Origin: RGIG3013 sp045538935
GTDB lineage: Bacteria; Bacillota; Clostridia; Oscillospirales; Acutalibacteraceae
DNA: 64,000 nt
Reading direction: 5' to 3'
Assembly (NCBI GenBank): GCA_045538935.1
Contig: JAZQEI010000003.1
Coordinates: 62,001-126,000, forward strand
How positions within the stretch are numbered: the first letter of the stretch is position 1; each line of letters opens with the position of its first letter. This document shows, in pieces, positions 1 through 8,066 of this stretch. The notes under the pieces are model-generated. The model saw only the letters and a list, made by a program, of their open reading frames with translations. It made no database searches and was not told the origin of the DNA. The translations under genes were made by a program, and so were the position numbers.

Positions 1-34
1 CCGTGGTTTGCTCGGCAAGATTTATCTCCCACAT
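1..34 (-). CDS. yabQ: Start of spore cortex protein YabQ (partial, runs off left edge)
   Basis: An ATG two bases after the yabP stop opens a frame of 11 codons (MWEINLAEQTT) that leaves the window. The yabP-yabQ order is conserved in spore-forming Firmicutes, and the short N-terminus resembles clostridial YabQ starts. YabQ is a membrane protein needed for spore cortex formation. The call rests mainly on gene order, because so few codons are visible. Confidence 0.5.
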   Translation of the reverse strand, partial: MWEINLAEQTT

Positions 35-36
35 AG

Positions 37-312
37 TTATTTAAAAACGCGCTTTAAAAAGCTGCTTTTTTGTGAAGAGTCATTAACGTATACTATTGCA
101 TAAATACTAGATGCGCAAATTTGAAGAGCCAGTGAGGTGGCATTAAAATTTTCAATTTTAAGGCCGCTTCCTCTTATGCAAATTTGGCCCATTACCGACT
201 GCGCCATTATTTCACTTTCGCTAAAAGAATCTACATCTTTTATACCGCTTAAATTCAAAGCTTTTCGGTTATTCATAATAATGCTGTGCTCATTTGAATT
301 AATTTCGGCCAT
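37..312 (-). CDS. yabP: Sporulation protein YabP
   Basis: This 91-residue protein has the compact all-beta pattern of the YabP/YqfC family, with the N-terminal segment NNRKALNLSGIKDVDSF and then alternating strands. Family members act in the mother cell during sporulation, and in Bacillus YabP is produced under sigma E. The ATG is preceded by a strong ribosome binding site (AAAGGGCGGG). It lies just downstream of rqcP and directly before yabQ, the arrangement of the yabOPQ cluster. The family has no known enzymatic activity, and no catalytic motif is visible. Confidence 0.9.
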   Translation of the reverse strand: MAEINSNEHSIIMNNRKALNLSGIKDVDSFSESEIMAQSVMGQICIRGSGLKIENFNATSLALQICASSIYAIVYVNDSSQKSSFLKRVFK

Positions 313-376
313 ATAAACCCGCCCTTTTAGTATAATCTACTTATATTTATGTTAAAAGAGCTTATGGTATTACTTA

Positions 377-619
377 CTAATCTATAAGAGTATAAAGATC
401 TATTGCTTCTTCTTTTTTTACAACCTCTTTTACCGAGGTAACCTTTAATTTTACCTGCCTTGTACTAAAAGAAATTTCTATAACGTCGCCTTCTTTAACA
501 ATGTAAGATGCCTTAGCAGGATTTGAATTTACCGTTACTCTGCCTGCATCGCAAGCCTCGTTAGCAACCGTTCTGCGCTTTATAATACGCGCTACCTTTA
601 AATATTTATCTAATCTCAA
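377..619 (-). CDS. rqcP: S4-domain RNA-binding protein RqcP (YabO)
   Basis: The 80-residue protein is one S4 RNA-binding domain: MRLDKYLKVARIIKRRTVA followed by an ACDAGRVTVN segment and a basic C-terminal strand. RqcP (formerly YabO) works with RqcH on stalled 50S subunits in ribosome-associated quality control, helping add alanine tails. The start is TTG at 619, supported by AAAGGTGAT upstream. No ATG fits. Position between hup and yabP matches the clostridial version of the mazG-rqcP-yabPQ cluster. Confidence 0.92.
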   Translation of the reverse strand: MRLDKYLKVARIIKRRTVANEACDAGRVTVNSNPAKASYIVKEGDVIEISFSTRQVKLKVTSVKEVVKKEEAIDLYTLID

Positions 620-651
620 AAAGTATCACCTTTAAATTGACTTAAAAATTT

Positions 652-680
652 AAGCCGCCTATGCCAAGCATAAGCGGCTT
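652..680 (-). terminator. Intrinsic terminator after hup
   Basis: An inverted repeat pairs AAGCCGC with GCGGCTT, and an inner TATGC/GCATA stem continues it. On the minus strand it is followed by AAATTTTT. It sits between the hup stop and the rqcP start, so rqcP probably depends on read-through or its own promoter, while hup can be expressed at a high level. Confidence 0.75.
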
Positions 681-690
681 TTTGTAAAAA

Positions 691-963
691 TTATTTTACA
701 GCGTTCTTTAAAGCTGCGCCTGCCTTGAAAGCAGGAGCCTTGCAAGCTGCAATCTTGATAGCCTGCTTTGTTCTGGGGTTGATACCTGTTCTTGCGGGAC
801 GCTCACGTGTCTCGAAAGTACCAAAGCCTATAAGCTGTACCTTTTCACCTTTTTTGAGTTCATCTGTAACGATTTCTACAAAAGCTGCTAAAGCCTTGTC
901 AGCATCCTTCTTAGAAATTTCTGCTTTTGCAGCAATTGCTGCTACGAGTTCTGTTTTGTTCAT
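691..963 (-). CDS. hup: HU-family nucleoid DNA-binding protein
   Basis: This 90-residue protein has the full HU/IHF layout: helical dimerisation region at residues 1-45, the GFGTFETRERPARTG beta-arm entry near 47-61, and the NPRTKQ tip near 62-67. HU binds and bends DNA with little sequence preference. The ATG is preceded by CGGAGGAA. It lies between mazG and rqcP, and a terminator follows, consistent with a separate abundant transcript. The family assignment is clear. Whether other HU paralogues exist cannot be seen here. Confidence 0.95.
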   Translation of the reverse strand: MNKTELVAAIAAKAEISKKDADKALAAFVEIVTDELKKGEKVQLIGFGTFETRERPARTGINPRTKQAIKIAACKAPAFKAGAALKNAVK

Positions 964-1011
964 GATATATTCCTCCGTAATTTTTTTATAAAAAACAGTT
1001 TAACTGCCTTT

Positions 1012-1824
1012 TTATACCTTGTTAATCTTTTTTGCCTCTTGCCAAAGCTCGTCCAGCTCTGCCTCAGACAAATCGCTAAGTTGTGTGCCATTTTCATTTG
1101 CCATTTGTTCGGCTTTGGCAAATCTTGCGATAAACTTATTAACCGCACCCGATAACGCGTGTTCCGAATTCACCGAACTTTTTCTTGCAACATTTACTGC
1201 AGAGAAAAGCAAATCGCCTATTTCGTCTTCTATATTTTCGGCATTAGAAGAATTTATTGCCTCTATAACCTCTTCGGTTTCTTCCTTTAGTTTTAAAATA
1301 GCATCATTAACAGTTGCAAAGTCGTACCCTGCCTTTGCGGCGCGTTTTTGAACCTTTTGAGCGCGAAGTAACGCAGGAAATGCCTTTGGTACACTATTAA
1401 GTGTATCGGTAAAAGACTCTTGGCTTTTTTCCTGCATCTTTATTTTATCCCAATTGTTTAAAACCTGCTCGGGCGTATCAGCCTTAATATTGCCAAACAC
1501 ATGCGGATGACGAAGTATTAACTTTTTGCAAATGCCCGTTATAACATCACTAATATCAAAATTGCCGTCGCTGGCTGCTATGTTAGAATGAAATACCACC
1601 TGCAAGAGCATATCGCCCAGTTCTTCGCAAATCATTACAGGGTCATTTAAATCTATAGCATCGCAAACCTCGTAAGACTCTTCTAATGTATCATTCCTAA
1701 TAGACTGATGGGTTTGCTCAATATCCCACGGGCATCCGCCGGGAGAGCGAAGAATTTGCATAATATTAAGCAAATCTTGGAATGAATATTTTTCCTTACT
1801 TATATCTATATCTATTTTTACCAT
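1012..1824 (-). CDS. mazG: Nucleoside triphosphate pyrophosphohydrolase MazG
   Basis: The protein (about 270 residues) contains two MazG domains. The first carries GGCPWDIEQTHQSIR, then EESYEVCDAI and EELGDMLLQVVFH, which supply the Glu/Asp ligands for magnesium. The second has EETEEVIEAI and EDEIGDLLFSAVNVAR. MazG hydrolyses NTPs to NMP and pyrophosphate, a housekeeping or stress role. I start at ATG 1824, which has GGGTGAT just upstream, rather than the in-frame TTG at 1836. It lies between the spoVB-like gene and hup, as in the yabM-yabN neighbourhood of Bacillus. Confidence 0.95.
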   Translation of the reverse strand: MVKIDIDISKEKYSFQDLLNIMQILRSPGGCPWDIEQTHQSIRNDTLEESYEVCDAIDLNDPVMICEELGDMLLQVVFHSNIAASDGNFDISDVITGICKKLILRHPHVFGNIKADTPEQVLNNWDKIKMQEKSQESFTDTLNSVPKAFPALLRAQKVQKRAAKAGYDFATVNDAILKLKEETEEVIEAINSSNAENIEDEIGDLLFSAVNVARKSSVNSEHALSGAVNKFIARFAKAEQMANENGTQLSDLSEAELDELWQEAKKINKV

Positions 1825-1899
1825 ATTATCACCCAAAAATCAAGTATATTTTAAGCTTTTTGGCTAAAAATTATGAAATTTCAGCGTTTTTTAAGCAAA

Positions 1900-3576
1900 T
1901 TATCTTAGTATTTTTAATTTTGTGAGCAAAGATGCTATCTTTTCGCCCTTTGGTAGACCTAAAACGTCATCTTTTTCTATTACTCTTAAAACAATAATTG
2001 CCACCAAATAAACCACTACTGCAGCAATTAGAGCCAGCAAAGTATCAACAATACCTGCGCCTAAAACCTTTGCCACACCAAAAGCTGTACCTGCGCATAA
2101 AAGTGATGCTATGAGCGGTTTTACAAAGGTAGACACCATATTGGGTACAACGTGTGAGAATTTTACAAGACACACAAAGTTAGCAACAGCTATATATGCA
2201 TAGCAACAAAGAGTACCGTAAGGTGCACCCTTAATGTTTATAGACGGCGTACCCACAAGTATAAAGTTTACAATTATTTTTATAAGTGCGCCAACCGCAA
2301 TGTTTATAACAGGAACTATCTGTTTACCTATTGCTTGGAGCATATTGGTCATAGGTATAGTAAGACCTGCTAATGCCGCCGCTAAACCTAACACTGTTAA
2401 AAGCGGAGTTGATACCTCAACATCGGTTGCCTTAGAAGAATATAAAAAGCTTAAAATATTAAACGAAACTGCCGCCATACCAAGACCTGCAGGCAACGAT
2501 ATAAGCGAGGTTGTACGAAGAATTGTTTCTATATTCTTTTTAACACCTATTTTGTCATTCTGCGCCCACGATGTAACTAATACCGGCAGAGCGCTTACGC
2601 CCAAAACCGAGGTTATTACGGGCACTAAATTGTAAATTGAATAGGCATAACCCTTATAGCAGCCGTAAAGTGCCGTAGATAAATCTTCTATACCGTTTTC
2701 ACATTCGCTTATAAGCTTAGCATACTCGGTTGCAAAAAACTCGGCATTCTCGGTTATGGCATTTGAAAGTTGTATCTTTATCATAAACACATCAATAAAG
2801 CCAGCAACATATGTTGCCATAGAGCCTAAAACAATGGGAATAGCAACGCTTAAAATAATTTTTAAGGTTTTCTTAGAACTGTGTGGCTGGGGTGACTCTA
2901 AAATTTGCTCATTTGTAAAGAAATTACCCTGACGCTTATATTTTATAACTAAATACAAAGCACCGAGTGCTGTACCTATAGTAATACCAAGCAGCGCTGC
3001 TGCAGAAGCGTAAATCAGCGAGCCGGTAGTTTTCATAACAACAAGAGCCATACTGTAACCGAGCAATAATTTTCCGAGCGCCTCTATTACCGAAGAAACT
3101 GCGGTCGGAGTCATATCGCGCATGCCCTCGTAATAGCCTCTGTAGGCCGACATTACACAGCAAAATAAAAGTGACGGTGTAATGCAAATTATAGACGCTA
3201 TTGCACCCAAACTGTCGGTAGACTTTGCAAACGGATAAGACAGCGCACACATTACTATAAAGCCTGTAAGGCCTGTAACCAAAAACATTCTCTTTGCAAC
3301 CTTAAAGGTTACAGCAACATCTTTGTAGCGGCATTTTGCAACATTTTCAGCAACTATTTTAGAAATTGCTATTGGCAAACCCGCCATTGCAAGAGAGTAT
3401 ATTGGCAAATACAAGTCGTAAGCTACCGAATAATATCCCATTCCGACCGAGCCTAAAAGATTTGTTAGCGGAATTTTATATATTGCGCCTATAACCTTTA
3501 CAAGAGCAGTTGCCAAAACCAAAATAAATGAGCCCTGTAAAAATGACTGTGGCGCTTTTTTAGTAGTGTTTTTCAT
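1900..3576 (-). CDS. spoVB: SpoVB-like polysaccharide/lipid flippase of the MOP superfamily
   Basis: This 558-residue protein has about 14 hydrophobic segments spread along its length. It has the typical N-terminus for the SpoVB/YabM/MurJ-like group: FLQGSFILVLATALVKVIGA then YKIPLTNLLGSVGMGYY. These proteins move lipid-linked envelope precursors, and SpoVB acts in spore cortex peptidoglycan assembly. AAGGTGA precedes the ATG. Its place immediately upstream of mazG matches Bacillus yabM-yabN, so it may be the YabM orthologue rather than SpoVB itself. Substrate cannot be told from sequence. Confidence 0.88.
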   Translation of the reverse strand: MKNTTKKAPQSFLQGSFILVLATALVKVIGAIYKIPLTNLLGSVGMGYYSVAYDLYLPIYSLAMAGLPIAISKIVAENVAKCRYKDVAVTFKVAKRMFLVTGLTGFIVMCALSYPFAKSTDSLGAIASIICITPSLLFCCVMSAYRGYYEGMRDMTPTAVSSVIEALGKLLLGYSMALVVMKTTGSLIYASAAALLGITIGTALGALYLVIKYKRQGNFFTNEQILESPQPHSSKKTLKIILSVAIPIVLGSMATYVAGFIDVFMIKIQLSNAITENAEFFATEYAKLISECENGIEDLSTALYGCYKGYAYSIYNLVPVITSVLGVSALPVLVTSWAQNDKIGVKKNIETILRTTSLISLPAGLGMAAVSFNILSFLYSSKATDVEVSTPLLTVLGLAAALAGLTIPMTNMLQAIGKQIVPVINIAVGALIKIIVNFILVGTPSINIKGAPYGTLCCYAYIAVANFVCLVKFSHVVPNMVSTFVKPLIASLLCAGTAFGVAKVLGAGIVDTLLALIAAVVVYLVAIIVLRVIEKDDVLGLPKGEKIASLLTKLKILR

Positions 3577-3598
3577 TATTTCACCTTAATTTCTCTAC

Positions 3599-4306
3599 CT
3601 AGTCGGCAAGTAATTTATTTACGCATAAAACAAACTTTTCTGTTAATGTGTCGGTAGAAAATGTGTTCATTCGCGAATAATCTGTATATGCATCGGAACC
3701 GGCATCATCAGAGACGATTCTAATTGCTACAAACGGAATATTTGTTAAATGACCTATGTAAGCAACTGCGGCGGTTTCCATATCACAAGCAACTGCATTA
3801 AAACGTGACTTTAAAAGGTCGCGTAAAGCTTCGTCACTTACAAATTTGTCACCGCACACCATTGTACCCGACTTACAGTTTAGTTCTTTGCAAAAAATTT
3901 CGGTTAATTTTTCGTCGGCACAGTAGATATATTCTTGCGCAGGTTTTTCGGCAAAGTCATAGCCAATACCGGTAAGGTCAAAGTCGTGCTCTAAAAACCT
4001 TGAGCCTAAAACAACTTGTCCTCTATATACACCGCTTATACCGCCACTAAGACCTAAACTTACAATTAAATCTGCACCGCTCTCGGCTAAATGCATTGCC
4101 GCTGCGGCAGCATTTACCTTACCAATACCACAACAAATAGCATAAACACTTATGCTGTTTTTGCCGTTTGTAAAATATGCCGTACAACCACTTCGATTAT
4201 AAAAGTTTTCTTGTCTGCCGCCGTTTTTAAGAGCATAGTCTAAAAAAGGCTTGTACTCATCGGTATCGGCAATAACAAGGCCGATTTTTTTTATTTTGTT
4301 TTCCAT
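3599..4306 (-). CDS. Nucleoside phosphorylase/MTA-SAH nucleosidase family protein
   Basis: The 235-residue protein follows the MTAN fold: CGIGKVNAAAAA near residue 60, GLSGGISG near 85, HDFDLTGIGYDF near 108, CDMETAAVA near 175 and RIVSDDAG near 197. The Met-Glu pair contacting ribose and the Asp of the SDD segment acting as general acid are present. Relatives cleave 5'-methylthioadenosine and S-adenosylhomocysteine, recycling by-products of SAM. The sequence is divergent from classical MtnN, so another purine nucleoside substrate is possible. It is 22 bases upstream of the spoVB-like gene and probably co-transcribed. Confidence 0.82.
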   Translation of the reverse strand: MENKIKKIGLVIADTDEYKPFLDYALKNGGRQENFYNRSGCTAYFTNGKNSISVYAICCGIGKVNAAAAAMHLAESGADLIVSLGLSGGISGVYRGQVVLGSRFLEHDFDLTGIGYDFAEKPAQEYIYCADEKLTEIFCKELNCKSGTMVCGDKFVSDEALRDLLKSRFNAVACDMETAAVAYIGHLTNIPFVAIRIVSDDAGSDAYTDYSRMNTFSTDTLTEKFVLCVNKLLAD

Positions 4307-4320
4307 AAATTTCTTACCTT

Positions 4321-4590
4321 TTATTTTTCGTCTAACTCGTCTTGCTTTTGTTTAATTTGCTTCTTTATAGAATCAATACTTTCTATTACCGATTTTAAAT
4401 CGGCTTCCTCACCCGATTTATAGGTATTATAGTAAAGTTTTCCGAGCAAACGGTATTCTTTGTTTAGTTTGTTTTCTAAAGAGGCAATTTCGAACTTTTG
4501 TTTACCTGTATTAACAGCCTCTCCGGTTTTTTGCGAAACCACCTCAAATATCTCTTTGGCTTTTTGAACAGTTTGATCTAAAAATTCCAT
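4321..4590 (-). CDS. Small coiled-coil protein of unknown function
   Basis: An 89-residue, highly charged, mostly helical protein. It has heptad-like segments around EIASLENKLNKEYRLLGKLY and a Lys/Gln/Glu-rich C-terminus ending in KQKQDELDEK. Similar short proteins with an IASLxNxI...LGKLYY core are widespread in Clostridia and have no assigned function. The start at 4590 is supported by AAAAGGAGC; an upstream in-frame extension overlaps the preceding gene and has no site of its own. It follows the nucleoside kinase gene by 13 bases, so the two are likely one transcript. Confidence 0.75.
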   Translation of the reverse strand: MEFLDQTVQKAKEIFEVVSQKTGEAVNTGKQKFEIASLENKLNKEYRLLGKLYYNTYKSGEEADLKSVIESIDSIKKQIKQKQDELDEK

Positions 4591-4603
4591 AAGGTTGCTC
4601 CTT

Positions 4604-5527
4604 TTATTCGTATTTTCCGCCGGGAACAAATTCGCGTATTAAAGAATCTTGCGGTAACATTTCAAACGATAAAGACTTTAAGTTCTCTAAAGCCTTTTTT
4701 GCCTTAATTATATAATCGTAATTCTCGGCATTTTTCGGTAAAGTGCTTAGCATTTTTAGAATATTATCTTTTAACACCGAGCACTCAAAACTGTGGAAAG
4801 TAGAAATCTTAATATCGGCAGTATCTTTAAATACATACAAATATTTTTTCTCACCTTCAGTAACAGCGGTCCAGAGCGATAATGTGCGCAATATATCGGC
4901 ACCTCTGTAAAGTGAATCGCGGTTAATTCGACGCATTAATCGCATTAATCGGCTTGTAAGAGCAACCGAGCCATCGTCATACAAAAGCGGCATATTAACG
5001 CTTATATAAATTTTTAACACCGACGATTTATCTATACTCTCTATCATAACGGGATTTAACGCGTGAAGTCCCTCTATAATAACTATACCGCCGTTTTTAA
5101 TGTCTAAATATTTTGCATTAGGTTTAGAGCCGCTTTTAAAATCATAAATAGGCATATATGCTTCGCCACTTGTTTGAAGCGCCTTAATACAACGGTTAAA
5201 CTCTGGGATATTAAGGGCGTAAACCGATTCTATATCGGGTTTACCGTTACTATCTTTTGGCATTTTGTCTAAATCTAAATAAAAGTCGTCTAGCGATACT
5301 ACCTCGCAAAAGTTGCCAAGATCTCTTATATAATCTCTTAAAATATGTGCCGTTGTAGTTTTGCCCGAACCGGAAGGACCCGCAAGCATAATAATTTTAA
5401 TTTTTTTGTTTATGCAAGACTCTGCCACATCTTTTATTTGAGAATGATATTCATTCTCGACACTTTTAATAAAGCCTGTAACATCGTTTTCTATGGCAGA
5501 ATTTATTTTACTTATTATATTTATCAT
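4604..5527 (-). CDS. Uridine kinase-like P-loop nucleoside kinase
   Basis: The 307-residue protein has a Walker A loop (GPSGSGKTT, residues about 49-57), SLDDFYLD downstream as in uridine kinases, and IVIIEGLHALNP as the Walker B-like region. The C-terminus ends IREFVPGG, a motif seen in the clostridial kinases of this group. Uridine kinases phosphorylate uridine or cytidine for pyrimidine salvage. Some members carry an N-terminal TGS/ThrRS-like region, and this one lacks it. Its start overlaps the end of hemZ by 20 bases, indicating translational coupling. Confidence 0.82.
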   Translation of the reverse strand: MINIISKINSAIENDVTGFIKSVENEYHSQIKDVAESCINKKIKIIMLAGPSGSGKTTTAHILRDYIRDLGNFCEVVSLDDFYLDLDKMPKDSNGKPDIESVYALNIPEFNRCIKALQTSGEAYMPIYDFKSGSKPNAKYLDIKNGGIVIIEGLHALNPVMIESIDKSSVLKIYISVNMPLLYDDGSVALTSRLMRLMRRINRDSLYRGADILRTLSLWTAVTEGEKKYLYVFKDTADIKISTFHSFECSVLKDNILKMLSTLPKNAENYDYIIKAKKALENLKSLSFEMLPQDSLIREFVPGGKYE

Positions 5528-6980
5528 AAAAAGTGCTTACTCCTTCCTTTCTCTCAATTATTTCATTAAAACGTGATATATATTCATAAGGATATTTAAA
5601 GTTGAAAATACGCTCTATATATGGGCCGTTCGGCTCGCGAAGTTTGGTAACCGCCGAAGCGCCGCAAGCCAAAATAGAATGCGTTTCGTCCATTATATAA
5701 ATATTATAAAGTCCCTCAGTACCGGTCTTTGCATAACCAACGTTTTCAAGATTTCCAACCGTTTTGCTTTGGCGGTACATATAATACGGTACTATACTCG
5801 CTTTTTGCAAATTTTCTCTTGCATAGTCAACCATTTTAAGTGCAACCTGGCCCAAAGATATATCGGGGAAAAGCTTATTAGCCGACATATTAGACGAGCG
5901 CTTTAGCGATAATGTATGAACCGTAACATTTTCGGGATCTAGGGCAATAATGCTGTCAACTGTATGTTTAAAGCTTTCAAAGCTATCACCGGGCAAACCT
6001 GCTATAAGGTCGGTGTTTATAACCTTAAAGCCTATCTGCTTTGCCAAATTGTAAGCATCATAAAACTGCTGGGTTGTATGAGCTCTGCCTATATTTTGTA
6101 GTACCTCGTCGTTTAAGGTTTGCGGATTTATGCTAATGCGGTCTACACCAAGTTCCTTTAAAACTTGTAGTTTTTCTAAAGTTATGGTATCGGGTCTGCC
6201 CGCTTCTACAGTAAATTCTCTTAAAACACTTAAATCAAAATTTTCCTTAATACATAAAATAAGGTCTTTAAGCTGAATATCGCTTAAGGTTGTAGGAGTA
6301 CCGCCGCCTATATAAATGGTTTCTAAACGTAAATTGTTTTCTCTTACCTTTTTAGCCGTTAAAACAAGTTCTTGCTTTAACAAGCGCAAATACTCGTCTA
6401 CAAGTTTACCCGCTTGTGTTACCGAGTGTGACACAAAAGAGCAATATGCACACCTTGTAGGACAAAACGGAATAGAAACATATAAACTAAACGAATTAGG
6501 TTTAGATAAGTTGATTATTTTTTCTTCGGTCTTAAAGGTTGTATTGCAAAGGTCTATTTTTCCGTCACTTACACAAAGACTGTTCTTAAAGTAATTGTTG
6601 GTAGCCTCTTTGCCAATCTCTCGTGTTAATTTAGAATACAGCTTTGCAGGGCGCACGCCTGTTAGTATACCCCACGCAGAAGTATAACCTGTAAGAGTTA
6701 CAAAGCACCTATAAAGCATTACTGCAAGGTTTAACTCACATTGGTCTGTGTAATTTTCTATTGTATTTAAAATTTTGCAAGAATTTTTATATTCTTTGCC
6801 GCCAATAACAACCTTGGCTAAAAGGGTTGTTGTTTTGGTTTCCTTTTTAAGCTCGGTTAAAATATATTCGTCAGATTCTGGAATTTGCTCCTCAAAACGA
6901 ATAGGCTCATAAGGCATAAAAATTCTGCAAAGCTTTTCCAGTTCGTATTTAAATGAATGGTTTACTGTTGCTAATATCAT
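5508..6980 (-). CDS. hemZ: HemZ-type radical SAM coproporphyrinogen dehydrogenase-like protein
   Basis: About 490 residues. The CPTRCAYCSF segment near residue 175 is the radical SAM CxxxCxxC cluster site, followed by YIGGGTPTTLS and EAGRPDTI, both typical of the HemN/HemZ class. The N-terminal 150-residue extension distinguishes HemZ from HemN and HemW. The classical reaction is oxidative decarboxylation of coproporphyrinogen III, but many HemZ proteins occur in organisms without heme synthesis, so the real substrate is open. ATG 6980 overlaps the end of the MBL gene. An in-frame GTG lies two codons upstream. Confidence 0.88.
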   Translation of the reverse strand: MILATVNHSFKYELEKLCRIFMPYEPIRFEEQIPESDEYILTELKKETKTTTLLAKVVIGGKEYKNSCKILNTIENYTDQCELNLAVMLYRCFVTLTGYTSAWGILTGVRPAKLYSKLTREIGKEATNNYFKNSLCVSDGKIDLCNTTFKTEEKIINLSKPNSFSLYVSIPFCPTRCAYCSFVSHSVTQAGKLVDEYLRLLKQELVLTAKKVRENNLRLETIYIGGGTPTTLSDIQLKDLILCIKENFDLSVLREFTVEAGRPDTITLEKLQVLKELGVDRISINPQTLNDEVLQNIGRAHTTQQFYDAYNLAKQIGFKVINTDLIAGLPGDSFESFKHTVDSIIALDPENVTVHTLSLKRSSNMSANKLFPDISLGQVALKMVDYARENLQKASIVPYYMYRQSKTVGNLENVGYAKTGTEGLYNIYIMDETHSILACGASAVTKLREPNGPYIERIFNFKYPYEYISRFNEIIERKEGVSTFYDKYNK

Positions 6981-7600
6981 ATGCACACCAGAAAATAATT
7001 GTTCTTTTTTTCATTATTTAAAGTAGATTCTTCACCATGGCCAGACAAAAGTCTGTAGTCGGTTTGTATAGCCTTTAATCTTTTTAAAGATTCACGCATT
7101 TTTTGATTAGATCCGTTTGGAAAATCGGTTCTGCCAATGCTCATACAAAACAAGGTATCCCCGCTGAACATAACATCTTCAACCAAATATACAGCCGAAC
7201 CATTGGTATGCCCTGGGGTAATCATAACATTTATTACGGTACTGCCAAAGGTTAGTGTATCACCATCGGTTACGGTAATATCGGGCAAAACCGGAATTTG
7301 CATTTCACCATTTTCGAAAGCGTTGTTAAGACTTAAATCTGGGTCTGTAAGCATTGGCGCGTCTTCTTTGCCTATTACAACTGTACAAGCAACATATTCC
7401 TTTATTTTTGCAACGCCTAAAATATGGTCAAAATGGCCGTGGGTTAGCAAAACAACAATTTTTTTATTAAGACGTAAATCTATAATGCTTTTTAGTTTAC
7501 CGCTAAATTCACCGGGGTCTACAATAAAAACAAACTCGTCGTTTTCAAACACATAACAGTTAGAGTAAAATCCAACAGGGTGTAGAGCTTTAACTTCCAT
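6977..7600 (-). CDS. MBL-fold metallohydrolase (glyoxalase II-like)
   Basis: The 207-residue protein has the metallo-beta-lactamase signature LLTHGHFDHILG near residues 53-64, a second metal ligand in TPGHTNGSAVYLV, an Asp in FSGDTLF, and a final His in LLSGHGEES. This is the YcbL/glyoxalase II-like subgroup, which hydrolyses thioesters such as S-lactoylglutathione analogues. The ATG overlaps the dtd stop as TAATG, which fixes the start and implies coupling. The relA-dtd-MBL-hemZ order is conserved in Firmicutes. The physiological substrate is unknown. Confidence 0.87.
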   Translation of the reverse strand: MEVKALHPVGFYSNCYVFENDEFVFIVDPGEFSGKLKSIIDLRLNKKIVVLLTHGHFDHILGVAKIKEYVACTVVIGKEDAPMLTDPDLSLNNAFENGEMQIPVLPDITVTDGDTLTFGSTVINVMITPGHTNGSAVYLVEDVMFSGDTLFCMSIGRTDFPNGSNQKMRESLKRLKAIQTDYRLLSGHGEESTLNNEKKNNYFLVCI

Positions 7601-8058
7601 TACAAATTTCCCCACTCGTTAGTATCGAGAATTAATGTAACGGGGCCATCGTTTAAGCTTTGCACCTGCATATCGGCACCGAACTGACCTTTTTGAACAT
7701 TCTTTACCTCATTAACCTTTAGTTGCTCGCAAAGACGCTCATAAAGTTCATTTGCCATTTTAGGCTCCATAGCATTAGAAAATGACGGACGGTTTGAACG
7801 GTGTGTGTCAGCACAAACGGTAAAGTTAGATATTACCAAAGCACCACCGCCAACATCTAATAACGATAAATTCATTCTGTCGTTTTCATCGGAAAAGATT
7901 CTAAGCTTTGCAAGTTTTCTTGCCATTAAATCGGCATGAGCGGCGGTATCGGTAGAGTAAACTCCTAAAAGAATAAGAAGCCCTTTATCTATTGCACCTA
8001 TTTGTTTTGTGTCTACACTAACCGATGCAGAGTGTACTCTTTGTATTATTGCTTTCAT
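7600..8058 (-). CDS. dtd: D-aminoacyl-tRNA deacylase
   Basis: The 152-residue protein begins MKAIIQRVHSASVSVD. It carries the two DTD active-site motifs: SNFTVCADTHRSNRPSF (usually SQFT; here Gln is Asn) and NDGPVTL, the Gly-cisPro loop. DTD frees tRNAs mischarged with D-amino acids or glycine. It lies 8 bases after relA and overlaps the MBL gene, giving a tight operon. The length is normal for the family. Confidence 0.95.
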   Translation of the reverse strand: MKAIIQRVHSASVSVDTKQIGAIDKGLLILLGVYSTDTAAHADLMARKLAKLRIFSDENDRMNLSLLDVGGGALVISNFTVCADTHRSNRPSFSNAMEPKMANELYERLCEQLKVNEVKNVQKGQFGADMQVQSLNDGPVTLILDTNEWGNL

Positions 8059-8066
8059 ATTTGCAC

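Noticed and set aside
1019..1351. Plus-strand Ser-rich open frame inside mazG
   Set aside because: It is antisense to a clear two-domain MazG and has no ribosome binding site. Similar antisense frames in spoVB, relA, recJ and eno were dismissed for the same reason.
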